A stretch of 64,000 nucleotides of DNA, taken from NCBI GenBank assembly GCA_025766275.1, contig JAFKAC010000101.1:62001-126000 (forward strand), in the 5' to 3' direction. Under the pieces are notes generated by a model. That model was not told where the DNA came from. It searched no databases and saw only the letters and a program-made list of their open reading frames with translations. The position numbers and the translations under genes were made by a program. Of the stretch, positions 1 through 12,352 are shown one piece after another; positions within the stretch are counted from its first letter, which is position 1, and each line of letters starts with the position of its first letter. This stretch comes from Lactarius indigo. Taxonomy: Eukaryota > Basidiomycota > Agaricomycetes > Russulales > Russulaceae.

Positions 1-391
1 ACTTTAGCTCGTTCCTCGTCGCCATCGGTCACCCAGTTGCCTCGACTCACACGCTTGTTGTCTCATTTCGACTACCTCATTTTCAAGTTTCGAGCTTCAG
101 GCCACACTTCCTGCTGTTTCTTCGTTGTACCTCCGGAATCCCTGCAGAGTCACTATCGTAGCCAACACTTGTCCTACTTTTCCATTCACGACTATGAGTG
201 TGCAATTCGTTGGCGCGCGGCAAAGAATGTTCGCACTTGTCTGCAAGCTCGTCCGAGTCTGAGCCGGATGGCAGGTGTCACGGTTGGCGCGCTCCTTCAT
301 TGAATTTACTCTTGGGGATCCCTTGAAAATCCTTCGGAAGAATACGTGGGGTACTTACGTTATTGACCAGTGATAAAGCACCTCCTGCCCA
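1..391. other. Upstream region of the first unit, no gene seen
   Basis: This resembles the regions upstream of the second (about 4450-4818) and third (about 9170-9521) hydrolase genes. Short ORFs here are not conserved in frame between the copies, so I treat it as promoter/upstream sequence. Confidence 0.6.
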
Positions 392-398
392 TATAAAA
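392..398 (+). promoter_or_regulatory. TATA box of DUF2235 copy A
   Basis: TATAAAA, 51 bases before the start codon at 449. The same box, followed by a similar GAC-rich stretch, precedes all three paralogs at the same distance, which supports it as the core promoter. Confidence 0.7.
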
Positions 399-448
399 GA
401 CGTGGTCAATTTTAAGTTGGTCTACCCTAATATTCTGTCTCGTTTGCC

Positions 449-2328
449 ATGTCGGGTTCTCCTTCTGGCGGTGCGACGCCGAGCCAGCCTCGCACGCTGA
501 TATTGTGCTTCGATGGTACCTCAGATAAATATGATAAAGATGTACGTCCCTGTGTCTTACGACAAGTGCTCCGATATAACATTCATTAGAATACAAACGT
601 CGTCAAACTGTACTCGCTCTTTAATAAGGACCATGTGGATGAACAGGTATGCTACTACCAGGTAAGTGTTGTATTAGACCCCTTGCTAGTTCTCTCATTC
701 GCGCAGGCGGGAATAGGGACATACACGACATCAAGGTTCTTTACTTCGGTCGTTCAATGGATGGCAAATACTTTAGACATGGCTATTGCCTGGTATCTTT
801 ACCAACACATATTGGACGGTTATCAGTTTCTCATGCAGAATTACAATGCGGGTGACCAAGTTTGTTTATTCGGTGCGTTCTAAACATTCTGGCGGCTTAA
901 TATTTACCGTGGTTTCACTGGTAGGCTTCTCTCGTGGCGCGTACACTGCCCGTGCTCTCGCGGGGATGTTGCATAAGGTGTGGACTTGAGGGGTCACGAC
1001 TGACCGTTTTCTTTTGTGCAGCTCGAACTGACCACTACCTGCCATGCCAGGTTGGCCTACTCTCCAAAGACAATAAAGAACAAATCCAGTTTGCATATCA
1101 GCTCTATGCATCTGAGCGCCCAGACGACCTCAGTCTCGTGGAAGGATTTAAGAAGACGTTCTGCCGCAATGTACCTATCGATTTCGTTGGTGTCTGGTAG
1201 GTATTCTCTCATTTCATCTCCGAAAACAAAAATGACTAACTCAACGAACAGGGATACAGTTGCTAGCACCGGAATTATTGTGGGGGAAACTCTACCCTTT
1301 GCCGGAGTGAACACAACAATCAGAGTTTTCAGACATGCGCTAGCCCTTGATGAGGTATGTTTTTTCAACGTTAGCACACCTGTCCTTCCCTCACAGCGCG
1401 CCCCCTACACCACTGGCTTCAAAGTCAGAAATACGGCCGAATTTCTTTTTTTAAAATCAGTTCTCCATACTCAATGGCCAATTCTTCGTTTTGACTTTGA
1501 TTCAACAGCACCGCGTTAAATTTATCCCAGATTATTATCACCAAAACTCAGAGAAAGTAACGGCAAGTGATTTGGACCCCTCAAGTAAGGGAAAACAAGC
1601 CTCGGATATGCCGGGGAATATTTCAAGGGTTGTTCGCCACGAGACGGATGAGATCTTCAAGGAAACTGATGTGAAAGAGGTCTGGTTCGTTGGGGCCCAC
1701 GAAGGTGCATTTTCTGGGCATTTTGCTTCCTGATGTCCGGGCTAATGTAATGGTTCTTAGATGTTGGTGGAGGTGTGAAGGAAAACAAGGAAAAAGCCCT
1801 CTCCGACGTCCCCCTTCGCTGGATGATTCGGGAGATTGTGAATGCGGGTGTCAAGGTCCTATTCGACAAAGATGCGCTCGAAGACCTCCACATCCCCATG
1901 TCTATGGTTGGGTCACAACCAACAACAAATGGCCCGCAGCCACAGGATCCTGAGAAAGGAAATGGGTATGGGGACCAGAGTCCTCCAGACTATGATCCGC
2001 TAGACGCCAAAGATGTCGAGGATGTGAAGATGAAGATACACGACCCACTAGTACAAGTCCCTGCATGGAAGCTTCTCGAATATATCCCAATCACGTTCCC
2101 CTCGATAGACAAGAACGGTCAACCGATAAAGAAACGAACGTAAGTCCACATTCTCCTGATGAGAATTATGGGTGTCTCTGATCTGATATTGCTGATAGCT
2201 GCCATCGTGAGCGCGGACGACTGGTGCCGCCCAACCCTTATTTTCACGAAAGCGTTAGGCTGTGCATGAAGCAAGGGTATGAGCCGAAGGCCAAATACAA
2301 AAAAGGCCAGGAGAAGTATGTGTACTGA
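449..2328 (+). CDS. DUF2235 alpha/beta-hydrolase, tandem copy A
   Basis: DUF2235 (the Tle1-like phospholipase-type alpha/beta-hydrolase domain) fills most of a predicted 445-residue protein. The model has nine exons: 449-541, 590-661, 707-872, 925-977, 1051-1196, 1252-1354, 1509-1704, 1761-2139 and 2199-2328. All junctions are GT-AG and in phase. The N-terminal LILCFDGTSDKY matches the family start. The nucleophile elbow GFSRGA (Ser113) is assembled across intron 3. The acid is likely Asp178 in GVWDTVAS and the base His275. Copy A reads GAHEDVGGG where copies B and C read GCHADVGGG, a change beside the proposed catalytic His. I see no signal peptide or membrane segment. In bacteria the family includes phospholipase effectors; fungal members have no agreed substrate, so function beyond hydrolase is inference. 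Confidence 0.85.
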
Positions 2329-3602
2329 GCATCTTTCTCTACATCGATGAAGAATGAAGATCTAGTGAGATCATAATGTACCTGGGCTCAAGCTGCCTTA
2401 TTGTATTAGATGGCAACAGTGCCAAACGAATTGGAATGCTACTACGAAGCAAACGCCTCGGCCTACCTAGGTAGTACCACCCATTGCATTTTCATTCACG
2501 CGGGCAGTGCAGTAGTTGGGACATCAATTCAGTCAGGAGTGGGTCTCACCGCCTTCACTGGCGGGCCACGCAGATATCGGACCGCGTTGTCCACTAACAC
2601 ACGACGGTTGTTCCTCGCACAGTATTACGACCCTGGCGACAAGTCTGCTACCTGTAACAATCCTAGTGAGAGGAACCTGTTCGCCATAGTATCATTGTGG
2701 GACGTATAGCCTACTGCCCAGGCTCTCACCGAGTGTAATTGGGCCTCATGGCTCTTGACGGATTGAGTTTTCACCGTCGACAAGAATGATGGACGGCACA
2801 CACCCACTCAGGTATTCGAGTTAGCCCAGGGTGTCGCGCTCTGTACCTGAATTAACCTTTTTGTATTTCGGAAATGTCAATAGCTGTGTACTGTACTGTA
2901 CTGCCAGGTGATCTCCATCCCTCTATTCTGGTCGCGTGCTTCACCGTGCCGCCCAGGCCCAGTATTAGAAACGTCATAACTTACAGTATACTGTAAGTGC
3001 CTGATCCCCTGTGCATTTTAATATAAACGTACTGTATCGCGTCTCAGCCGAAAATGGTGCAAGGGACGCGGAGATACGAACCGTCCGATGCGGCCAGTGG
3101 GGTGTTTCGTCATTAGAGAGCGTCCATTCTCACGAAACTCCCGAGGGCTGGCCTGAATTGTGGTCCTCTGGACCATCTCCTACGTATATCGCCCATGTTC
3201 AGTAACTGCGCCTCTCTCCGAGTCCCATTACTCACCTCCCAAGTTGGCGCCTTGGAGGTACCACGGATGGGGTCGCAATGCCGGCAAGAGTTCATGGTCA
3301 AAGTGAAATACGTATGGTTTAGACTTTAAGTGCGGTACAGCCCAGTTTGAGCGCGTGCGTCCCGGGGGCTTGGCCGGGAACCTGGATAGGTAGAAATCCC
3401 TCCCTCCCATTCTCGGAACAGATCTCCTTGCGTCCAACCTTCATTCGAGCTGAAAAGGTAATTCCCATCGACAGTACGAGCGGTCTCAGAGTGCGCAGGT
3501 TGCAAAACTTAATATGGACCGTTTGTCGCAGGCGACTTACCATGTGACCTGTGGCCAACAGTTCCCGCACTCAGCTTGCAAGAGGACAGGCAAATGTGTA
3601 GA
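2329..3602. other. Unit A spacer, no gene supported
   Basis: Between the hydrolase and the DUF202 remnant. Parts are clearly shared with unit B (6843-8334). ORFs here are short and change frame between copies, so the conservation looks like shared descent rather than coding. Confidence 0.6.
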
Positions 3603-4093
3603 TTAGTAATGAAACGGTTGTACGGTCGCTACAAAGACTTCGATCACGGGCCCACAGCCGTAGGACAAGAGTCTTGGAGCAAAAAGTGATGACCTCGTCG
3701 TGGCAACGACACACGGCGCGACGAAGGCAACAATTCGTCCGGCAGTCACAAATGGCCGTCCAACCAATTGTCCGTACTCCTGACCGATGGTAGGTATCGT
3801 CAAGAAAGCGCAGTATCGTAGTTGTGGCAGTCCGCAAAGTCGTGTCGCGAATGACGACCTCGAAGGAACGCGCAGACGCACAGAGTGGGTGGACGGGAGA
3901 GACGCGTGCTGTGGCAGAAACGGCGGTCGAAGAGTCTGATCATGGCCAGGGAATAGCCCAGATTTCCTAGAGCTGTCTGCGTATACGCCCCGTTGAACGT
4001 GCGCTGGCAAGCGCAAAATTCAACGAGCTGGTCGGCGTCTGTGGAGATGGAGGAGTGGGCGCGGTGTGACCTCTTCGAAAGAAGGTTGGTCAT
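3603..4093 (-). pseudogene. DUF202 membrane protein, copy A (decayed)
   Basis: The reverse strand starts with ATG at 4093 and reads an N-terminal part containing QRTFNGAYTQTALGNLGYSL, the DUF202-like first helix region. The sequence then loses the intron donor (GCACGC instead of GTACGC) and the segment encoding the next membrane helix. The central part then runs into a stop at the start of the loop. The last helix (RPFVTAGRIVAF) survives only in another frame, within 3603-4016, and its C-terminal end differs from copies B and C. I read this as a pseudogene of the gene at 12353-12857. Confidence 0.7.
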
Positions 4094-4818
4094 AGAGCAA
4101 GAGGCCTAAAGGTGATGCTTGTACTTACCGGTGCCTGTGCCGCCTGGTCACGTCCCAGAAATACTGTTCATTTGGCAATTACGGGTGCCGGCAGCGTTTT
4201 AGCCGTTCCTCCAGGTCCAACCGTCTGTAAGTAAGCCCGCTGTCTGGGTCTTCGGAAACGCTGCGGACGCTACTGCCAGTGGACTGCCAGCACTTGAGTG
4301 ATGTCCGGGCTGCGTGTAGCCGGTAACCGACCCTGTCTGTGGGAGCTCACAGGCACGGGCATACAGAACTGTACCTGCGGCAGCAACGGCCCGGGAAATA
4401 TGTCACGGTGGCGGTACTGCTAATTTCAGTTACTCTATCGCGCTCTATCATCATTTAGCCCGTTCCCCGCCGGTCTTAACTTACGATCCACCGAGACTTT
4501 CACGCTTGTTGTTTCATTCCGGCCCCCCACCTTCATTCAGGCCTCTTCTTGCTGTTTCTTCATCGCGCTTCCGGAATCTCTGCAGGGTCACTATCGCTGC
4601 CAACACTTGTCTTATTTTTCCATTCACAACAGTTGGCTATGAGTGGGAAACTCGCTGGCACGCGGCAAAGGATGTCCGCACATGTCTAAGCCGGATGGCA
4701 GGTGTCGCAGTTAACGGGTTCCTTCGTTGAAATCTCGGAATCATTTTACACTCGGAAATTCTGCGGAAGGACCTAGAGGATACCCACGTTCCTGGCTTGT
4801 GACACCTCTCCTGTCCCA
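4094..4818. other. Junction between units A and B, no gene seen
   Basis: A GC-rich stretch (to about 4400) followed by the upstream region of copy B. In reverse orientation a GGTAAGTAC donor-like site lies near 4131, also present in unit C near 12891. It could mark an upstream exon of the DUF202 gene, but I could not build a consistent exon from it. Confidence 0.4.
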
Positions 4819-4825
4819 TATAAAA
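4819..4825 (+). promoter_or_regulatory. TATA box of DUF2235 copy B
   Basis: TATAAAA 52 bases before the start codon at 4871, at the same place as in copies A and C. Confidence 0.7.
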
Positions 4826-4870
4826 GACGGGGACAACTAAAGTGTACCCTAACACCATATCTTGTCTACT

Positions 4871-6842
4871 ATGTCGCATTTTCATACTGAAGAACCCTGC
4901 TCGATATCCGTCGATGCGACGCAGAGACGGCCTCGCACGCTGATATTGTGCTTCGATGGTACCTCAGATAAATATGATAAAGATGTACGTCTCTGCTTCT
5001 TCGTTCGAAAAGTACTCCGATATAACGTTCATTAGAGCACAAACGTCGTCAAGCTGTACTCGCTCTTTAATAAGGACCATTCGGATCAACAGTTATGCTA
5101 CTACCAAGTAAGTGTTGTATTAGACCTCTTACTAGCTCTCTCATTCGCACAGTCGGGAGTAGGAACGTACACCTCATCAAGGTTCATTACTTCGGTCGTT
5201 CAATGGATGGCAAATACCTTAGACAAGGCTATTGCCTGGTATCTTTACCAACACGTATTGGACGGGTATCGGTTTCTCATGCAGAATTACAATGCGGGTG
5301 ACCGAGTGTGTTTATTCGGTGCGTTTGAAGCGTTCCGCAACGATGGCAGCTTAACATTTACCGCGGCTTCACTGGTAGGCTTCTCTCGTGGCGCACACAC
5401 TGCCCGGGCTCTCGCGGGGATGTTGCATAAAGTGCGGACTTGAGGGGTCATCACTGACCGTTTTTTTTGTGCAACTCGAACTGACCACTACCTGCCGTGC
5501 CAGGTTGGCCTGCTCTCCAAAGACAATACAGAACAAATCCCGTTTGCATATCAGCTTTATTCGTCGTCGAAAGACTCAGACCAGGCCAAAAAACTCCTGA
5601 AAGACTTCAAGAGGATGTTCTGCCGCAATGTACCTATCGACTTCGTTGGTGTCTGGTAGGTATTCTCTCATTTCATCTCCTGTGATGATCAGGTGAAAAC
5701 GAAAGCGATTAACTGGACGAACAGGGACACAGTTGCTAGCACCGGAATCATTATGGACGAAACTCAACCCTTTGCCGGAGTGAACACAACAATCAGAGTT
5801 TTCAGACACGCGCTAGCCCTTGACGAGGTATGTTCCATCAACATTACCATACTTGTCCTTCCCTCGGCGCACCTGTACCCTACACCACTGGCTCCAAAGT
5901 CAGAAATATGGCCGAAATTCTTTTTTTTCTAACCAGTTCTCCATACCTAATGGCTAATTCTTCGTTTTGACTTTGACTTGACAGCACCGCGTTAAATTTA
6001 TCCCGGATTATTTTCATCAAGGCTCAGAGAAGTTGGACCTTTCGAGTAAGGAAGAACAAGTTTCGAAGGTGCCGGGGAATATGTCGAAGGTCATTCCCCC
6101 CCTGGCGGATACGGTCTTCAAGGAACCTGATGTAAAAGAGGTCTGGTTCGTTGGGTGCCATGCAGGTGCATTTTTTTTGTGCATTTTCCCTCCTGATGTC
6201 CGGGCTAATGTAATGGTTCGTAGACGTCGGTGGAGGTGTGAAGGAAAACGAGGAAAGCGCCCTCTCTGACATTCCTCTTCGCTGGATGGTTCGGGAGATT
6301 GTGAAAGCGGGTGTCGAGGTTATATTCGACGAGAAAGCACTCGAACACTTCCGCATCCCCGTGTCTATGATCATCAAGTCACAGCCAACGAACAAGAGCC
6401 CACAGCCGCAGCGCCCTGAGACAAACAGCACTCTCATCAACCGCAAGAAATCAAATGGGCATGGGGACCAGAGCTCCCCATACTATGAACTAGACGTCAA
6501 AGATGTCGAAGACGTGAAGGATAAGATAAACGATCAACTAGCGAGGTGCTTTCTATGGAATCCATGGAAGCTTCTCGAATATTTCCCAATTACGTTCACC
6601 TCGATAGGCGAGAACGGTAAACCGGTAACGCGACGATCGTAAGTTCTCACTTTCTTGATGGGGATTCTGGGTGTCTCTGACTTGATATTGTTGGTAGCTT
6701 CCATTGTGAGCACGGACGACAGATCCCGCCGCCGAATCCGAATCGGAAAACTTATTTTCACGAAAGCGTTAGGGAGTGCATGAAGCAAGGGTATGTGCCG
6801 AGGGCCAAATACAACGAAAGCGAAGTAACATATGTGTATTGA
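4871..6842 (+). CDS. DUF2235 alpha/beta-hydrolase, tandem copy B
   Basis: Predicted 466 residues from nine exons: 4871-4984, 5036-5107, 5153-5318, 5379-5431, 5504-5655, 5725-5827, 5985-6165, 6224-6638 and 6698-6842, all in phase with GT-AG borders. Intron positions match copies A and C exactly. Family landmarks: LILCFDGTSDKYDK near residue 20, GFSRGA with Ser120, GVWDTVAS with Asp187, and GCHADVGGG with His279, giving a plausible Ser-Asp-His triad. The exon between HK and the DTVAS exon carries a small insertion relative to the other copies. The C-terminal exon ends in the shared YFHESV...YVY tail. It is a cytosolic-looking protein with no membrane segment. The open frame across nine exons suggests it is functional; the substrate is unknown. 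Confidence 0.87.
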
Positions 6843-8334
6843 GTTACCATCTTTTACCACTACATCCAGTGGGATCACGATACGCTTGGGATCAAACCGC
6901 CTTACTTAATCCTCCGTTGTGTCGTTAAATTAATGGCAACAGTACCATACGAACCCGAGTAATCGTACTTTGCACTTTGATTAGAGCCCAAAAAGCTCCC
7001 AAAATTGACGTAGAAGGCACAGGGCCAATAATCTTTTAATCTTACTGCCAAATAGACGCTTCGACCTTCTGCTCTTTCCATTGCTCTTTCGTTCGTGCGG
7101 GAAGTAGTCAGGACATCAATCAATTTAGTCTTTTTTACTCGCGGGCCATACATATATCAGGCCGTGTTGTTGCATTGTTCCACTACTTGTACACGATGGT
7201 TGTTCCTCACATAGTATGGCGACCTCGGCGGCAGGTCTGCTATCCGTAACGATCAGCCCCAACTCGGCCCCCAAGTGGGGGCAACCTGTCCGCTATGGCA
7301 TTGTGGGACATATACTGCCCAGGCCCTTGCCGAGTGCAATCGGGTACCCCATTGCTGTATTGGGCCTACTCTCAGCGCACAAGAACGAGACTCCTTTGCT
7401 TACAGTAGATATTTTGCAGGCCCCACGAGGCGACGGGACATCACATGCTCGCTCAGGTATTCAAGTTCACGACGAATACTTGAATATTAACCTTTTTGTA
7501 TTTCGTAAATGTCGGTGCGTGAGTGTACCACCGGGTGGCCTCCATCCCCCTGTTTTGGTCGCGTACTTCAACATGCCGCTCAGGTTTAGTAATAGCAATA
7601 GAAACGTCATATACTGTAAGTGCCTGATCGCCTGTCATTTGGGTCCACGTACCCTGCAATGGCTTGAGATTTTGATGAAATATGTCGTGTCTCAGCGGAA
7701 AATGGTGCAAGGGACGCGGAGATACGAACCGTCCGATGCAGCCAGTGTGGCCCTGTGTGTTACCTTTAGTGTGCGCCCATTCTCACGAAACCCCAGAGGG
7801 CTGGCCCTGGTGGCCCTCCGGACTATCTCCCATGAATATCGCTCAGCTGCAGCAACTGCGCCTTCGTCCTATCAGTCGTGATTGCTGACTTCCTAAGTCG
7901 GCGCCTTGGGACGTACCGCGAATAGGATAATGGTGGCAACAGTTCAAGGTTAAGCACGTGTGGTGTAGAACTAAAGTGCGGAAGAACCCTGCTTCAGCGC
8001 TCGAGTCGCAGGACGGGAGCTCTCCCGGGGACCTGGATAGGTAGAAATCACACCTTTCTATTCTTGGGTACCCTTGCGCACGACCTTTGTTCGGGCTAAA
8101 AATACCTTGTACCCAACCTAATTCCCATCAGCAGTACGAGCGGCCTCAGAGTGCATAAGTTGTAAAACTTTATACAGGCCATTTGTCGCAGGTGACTTAC
8201 CATCTGATCGTCCTGTGGCCAGCCGGAAATCGGGGGACTCTGCTTGCAAGACAGAAAAAATGATAGGCAAATGTAAGGTTTATTATGAGATGCGTTGTAC
8301 CGCTGCTACTAGTACCGAGGCTTTGATCACAAGC
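6843..8334. other. Unit B spacer, no gene supported
   Basis: Homologous to the unit A spacer. A plus-strand ORF at 7216-7881 is open here, but its counterpart in unit A is interrupted and carries indels that are not multiples of three. I therefore do not call it a gene. Confidence 0.55.
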
Positions 8335-8828
8335 TCACAACCGCAGGACAAGAGCCAGAAGTGTCAACTCTGTCGCGGTGACGACGCACGCGACGAGGGC
8401 AACGATTCTTCCGGCAGTTACGAATGGCCGCCCAAACAGTTGCCCGTACTCCTGATCGATGAGAGGTGTCGCTAAGAGAGGCGCAGTATTGTCGTTGTGG
8501 CTGTCCGCAAAGTCGTATCGCGAATGGCAGGCACGGAGGAGTGCGCAGACGCACAGAACAACAGCGAAAAAACCATACAATAGTCCGACTAGAAAAACAA
8601 GGCCCAAGTAATGGTGTGGTAGCGGGGGTGAGATAGAGAGACACATACTGGGTAGAAACGGCAGTCGAAAGGTCTGAGAACACGCAGGGAATAGCCTAGA
8701 TTTCCTAGGGCTGTACACGTACACGCCCCGTTGAACGTGCGCTGGCAGGCGCGCAATTCAACGAGCTGATCGACGTCTGTGGGGGGAAGGAGTCGGCACA
8801 GTGACCTCTTCGAAAGACGGGTGGTCAT
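8335..8828 (-). pseudogene. DUF202 membrane protein, copy B (probable frameshift)
   Basis: The frame from ATG 8828 reads through the DUF202-like N-terminal region (QRTFNGACTCTALGNLGYSL) to CRFYP. An intron with a GTATGT donor and TTTCTAG acceptor follows. The second exon (GLLYGFFAVVLCVC, then RPFVTAGRIVALVACVV) is open to the stop at 8335. Compared with copy C one base is missing just before the donor (CCCA against CCACA), so the two exons do not join in frame. Three predicted membrane helices would be present without that base. A nearby alternative splice could rescue it, so the pseudogene call is moderate. Confidence 0.6.
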
Positions 8829-9521
8829 AGAACGCATGGCCCAGAGGTGGTGCCAGGCTGTCACACTGGCGCTGCCTGCAAAACACTAGTGTCCATTTAG
8901 CAATTACAGTCGCCAGTAGCTTCGCTCGGAGCTCTCCGAGCCCTAGCCGCCCTACCGTGTAAGGGAAGCTCGCCGTCTGCCCAGTTCTTCGTGGTTCTTC
9001 GAAAACGCTGCCGAAGTCTACTGCCAGTGGACTGCCCTTGGGACTGCCACAGGCACTTGAGTGATGTCCGAGTTGCGTGCAGTTCCTGAGGGTAAATGAC
9101 CCTGACCGTGGGAATCCACACGAACTTGCAATATGTCCGAAAAGGATGTGGCGGTACTGCTAATTTAGACTCTATTTGGCTCCGAGTCGTTCCTCGCCGG
9201 TCTTATGATCCACCGACCCTCCCACGCTTGTTTCATTTCGTTTACCTCACCTTCAACATTCAGGCCTCTTCCTCGTCGTGCTTCTGGGATTTCTGCAGAG
9301 TCACTATCATAGCCAACACTTGTCCAGCTTATCCATTCACGACAGCTGGCTAGGGGCGTGCAACTCGTTGGCCGGGGCAAAGGATGTCCGCTCTTATCTG
9401 AGCCGGATGGCAGGTGTCGCGGTTAGCGCGCTCCTTCATTGAATTTCGGGGATCACTTGGAAATCCTCCGAAAGGATTTGGAGAACACTTGTGTTCCTGG
9501 CTTGGGTCACCCCTCCTCCCA
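8829..9521. other. Junction between units B and C, no gene seen
   Basis: GC-rich in the first half, then the copy C upstream region, similar to 4400-4818. No conserved frame. Confidence 0.5.
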
Positions 9522-9528
9522 TATAAAA
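9522..9528 (+). promoter_or_regulatory. TATA box of DUF2235 copy C
   Basis: TATAAAA 49 bases before the start codon at 9571. Third instance of the conserved core promoter. Confidence 0.7.
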
Positions 9529-9570
9529 GACAGGGACAACTGTAGTCTACCGTAACACTGTCTTTTTGCC

Positions 9571-11514
9571 ATGTCGCAATTTTCTACTCATGAAACCTGC
9601 TCGATGTCTACAGATCCGGCCCACGGCCGGCCTCGCACACTCATACTGTGCTTTGACGGCACGTCAGATAAATATGATAAAACTGTACGTCCCTGTTTCT
9701 TCTTATGGCAAGTACCCCGATATAACGTTCAATAGAATACAAACGTCGTCAAGTTGTACTCGCTTTTTAATAAGGACCATGCGGGGGAACAGTTGTGTTA
9801 TTACCAGGTGAGTGCTGTACTAGCCCCCTTTCTAGCTCTCTCATTCGCGCAGGCGGGAGTAGGAACGTACACCGAACCCGGGCTCATTTCCTCGATCACT
9901 CAATGGGTGGCGAAGACCTTAGACAAAGCTATTGCTTGGTATCTCTACCAGCACATATTGGACGGGTATCGGTTTCTCATGCGGAATTACAACACGGGTG
10001 ACCGGGTTTGTTTATTCGGTGCGTTCGAAACATTTCACACACAATAGCATCTTAAAATCTACCCTGGCTTCACTGATAGGTTTCTCCCGTGGCGCCTACA
10101 CTGCTCGAGCTCTCGCAGGGATGTTGCATAAGGTGCGGACCTGAACATGCCTGACCGTTTTTTGTGCAATTACACCGACCACTAACCCTGAACCTGTCGT
10201 TCCAGGTTGGCCTACTCTCCAAAGACAACACAGAACAAATTCCGTTTGCGTATCAGCTCTATGCATCCGACCGTCCAGACGACCTCGGTCTCGTAGATGG
10301 GTTTAAGAAGACGTTCTGCCGCAATGTACCTATTGATTTCGTTGGTGTCTGGTAGGTATCATCTCATTTCATCTCCTGAGATGGTGAAAACGACTAACTG
10401 AGCGAACAGGGACACAGTTGCTAGCACCGGTATTATCATGAACAAAACCCTACCCTTTGTCGGAGTGAACACAACAATCAGGGTGTTCAGACAAGCACTA
10501 GCCCTTGACGAGGTATGTTCTCTCAACACACTTGTCATTCTCTTTTAGCGGCGTACTCGTACCCCCTCATGCCACCGGGTTTAAAGTCAGAAATATGGCC
10601 TTTTTTTTTTTCTCTTTTTTCAAATCATTTCTCAATGGCCAATTCTTGTTTTGACTTTTGACTCGACAGCACCGCGTTAAATTCATCCCGAATTATTATC
10701 ACCGAGACTCAGACACAACAGTGGCAATCGACTCACTTCCCTCGAGTAGGGAAGGACATGTCTCGGATGTGCCGGGGAATATGTCGAAGATTATTCGCCA
10801 CCAGACGGATGAGATCTTCGAGAAAACTGATGTGAAAGAGGTCTGGTTCGCTGGGTGCCACGCAGGTGCTTTTTTTTTTATGCATTTCGCTTCCTGATGT
10901 CCAGGCTAATGGTCCGTAGACGTCGGTGGAGGCGCGAAGGGAAACGAGGAAAATGCCCTCTCTGACATTCCCCTTCGCTGGATGGTTCGGGAGATTGTGA
11001 GTGCGGGTGTCAAGGTTATATTCGACGAGAAAGCACTCGAAGATCATCGCATCCCCGTGTCTATGATCGTGTCACAGCCAACAAAAAAGAGCCCGCGGCC
11101 GCAGTACCCCTTGACAACTGGCGTTTTCATCAACCTCAAGAAAGGAAATGGGTATGAGGACCAGAGCTCTTCAAACCATGATCCGCTAGATGCCGAAGAT
11201 GTCGAGGATGTGAAGACGAAGATAAACGATCAACTAGTGAAGACCCCTTCATGGAAGCTTCTCGAGTATATCCCAACTACGTTCCCCGCACTGGACAAGG
11301 ACGGTAAACCAATAAAGAAACGAACGTAAGTTCACGTTCTCCTGATGAGAACTTTGGGTCTCTCTAATCTGATATTGTTGGTAGTCTCCATTTCGAGCGC
11401 GGACGACAGGTGCCACCAAATCCCTATTTTCACGAAAGCGTTAGAGTATGCATGAAGCATGGGTATGAGCCAAGGGCCGAATACAAAAAAGGCGAAGAGA
11501 AATATGTGTATTGA
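9571..11514 (+). CDS. DUF2235 alpha/beta-hydrolase, tandem copy C
   Basis: Predicted 461 residues from nine exons: 9571-9684, 9736-9807, 9853-10018, 10080-10132, 10206-10351, 10410-10512, 10670-10865, 10920-11325 and 11385-11514, in phase with GT-AG borders. Landmarks: LILCFDGTSDKYDK, GFSRGAYTARALAGML with Ser120, GVWDTVAS with Asp185, GCHADVGGG with His282, and the PLRWMVREIV helix. The variable, charged linker after SMIVSQ differs in length among the three copies and is where they diverge most. It sits beside the best preserved DUF202 copy. The gene is a likely intracellular serine hydrolase; lipid or ester specificity cannot be read from sequence. Confidence 0.87.
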
Positions 11515-12352
11515 GTTTCCATCTTTTACCACATTATATCGATGAAGATCTAGTCGGACCACAATGTACTTGGGCTCACCCCCCTTACTTTCCTCTATTG
11601 TATCGTCAATCTAATGGCATCAGGAGATAACCATCCTACGCACTTTGATTCGAGGCCCGAAGCTCCCAAAATTAACGTAGGAGGCACAGGGGCACGGCCA
11701 AGTGAACGCCTCGGCCTACTGCCCTTCCCTTTTTTCCTTCGTTCGTGCGGATAGTAGTTAGGATATCAATAGTGGCGGTGTATTACTGTTACAACGCGTC
11801 CATTTTCGCGAAACTCTCGAGGGCTGGTCCGGGTGTGGCCCTCCACACAAACCATGTCCCAGGTGCAGTAACGGTGTGTCCCATCAGCCGCGATTGCTCA
11901 CTAGCCAAGTTGGCGCCTTGGGAGATACCACAGATGGGATCGCATGTTGGCTACAGTTCATAATCAAAAGAAAGCACGTAGAAAGCACGCATGGTGTAGA
12001 CTTAAAAAGTACGGTGTAGCTCCACTTGGCGCTTGAGTCTTGAAGGTTTAACTGGTAGAGATCCCTCCTCCATATTCTTGGAACGGGTTTCCTTGCGTAC
12101 AACCTTCTTTCACGCTAGAAAGACCCTATACGCGACACAATCTCTATCAGAAACGCGAGTAGCTTTAGAGTGCGTAGCTTGCAAAGGGCCGGGACTATTT
12201 GTCGCAGGCGAGTTACCATGACCGTTCTCTAGCCAACCGGAAACTGAGGCACTTGGCTTGCAAGCAAGTGGGTAAAATGACAACCCGTGAGGGGTAAATA
12301 TACAGGTTTGTTACGAGATTGTACCACTGCCAACGAGATTTCGACCTCGGGC
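11515..12352. other. Unit C spacer, shortened, no gene seen
   Basis: Shorter version of the unit A and B spacer. Several shared blocks are missing, which accounts for the smaller size of unit C. No conserved frame. Confidence 0.55.

Noticed and set aside
3050..3100. Possible tRNA or small RNA in the conserved stretch starting near 3057 and repeated near 7705
   Set aside because: No cloverleaf or A/B box arrangement could be drawn; conservation is explained by the unit duplication.
7216..7881. 221-codon plus-strand ORF between hydrolase B and DUF202 B
   Set aside because: The homologous stretch of unit A is interrupted and has frame-changing indels; codon patterns do not look protein-like.
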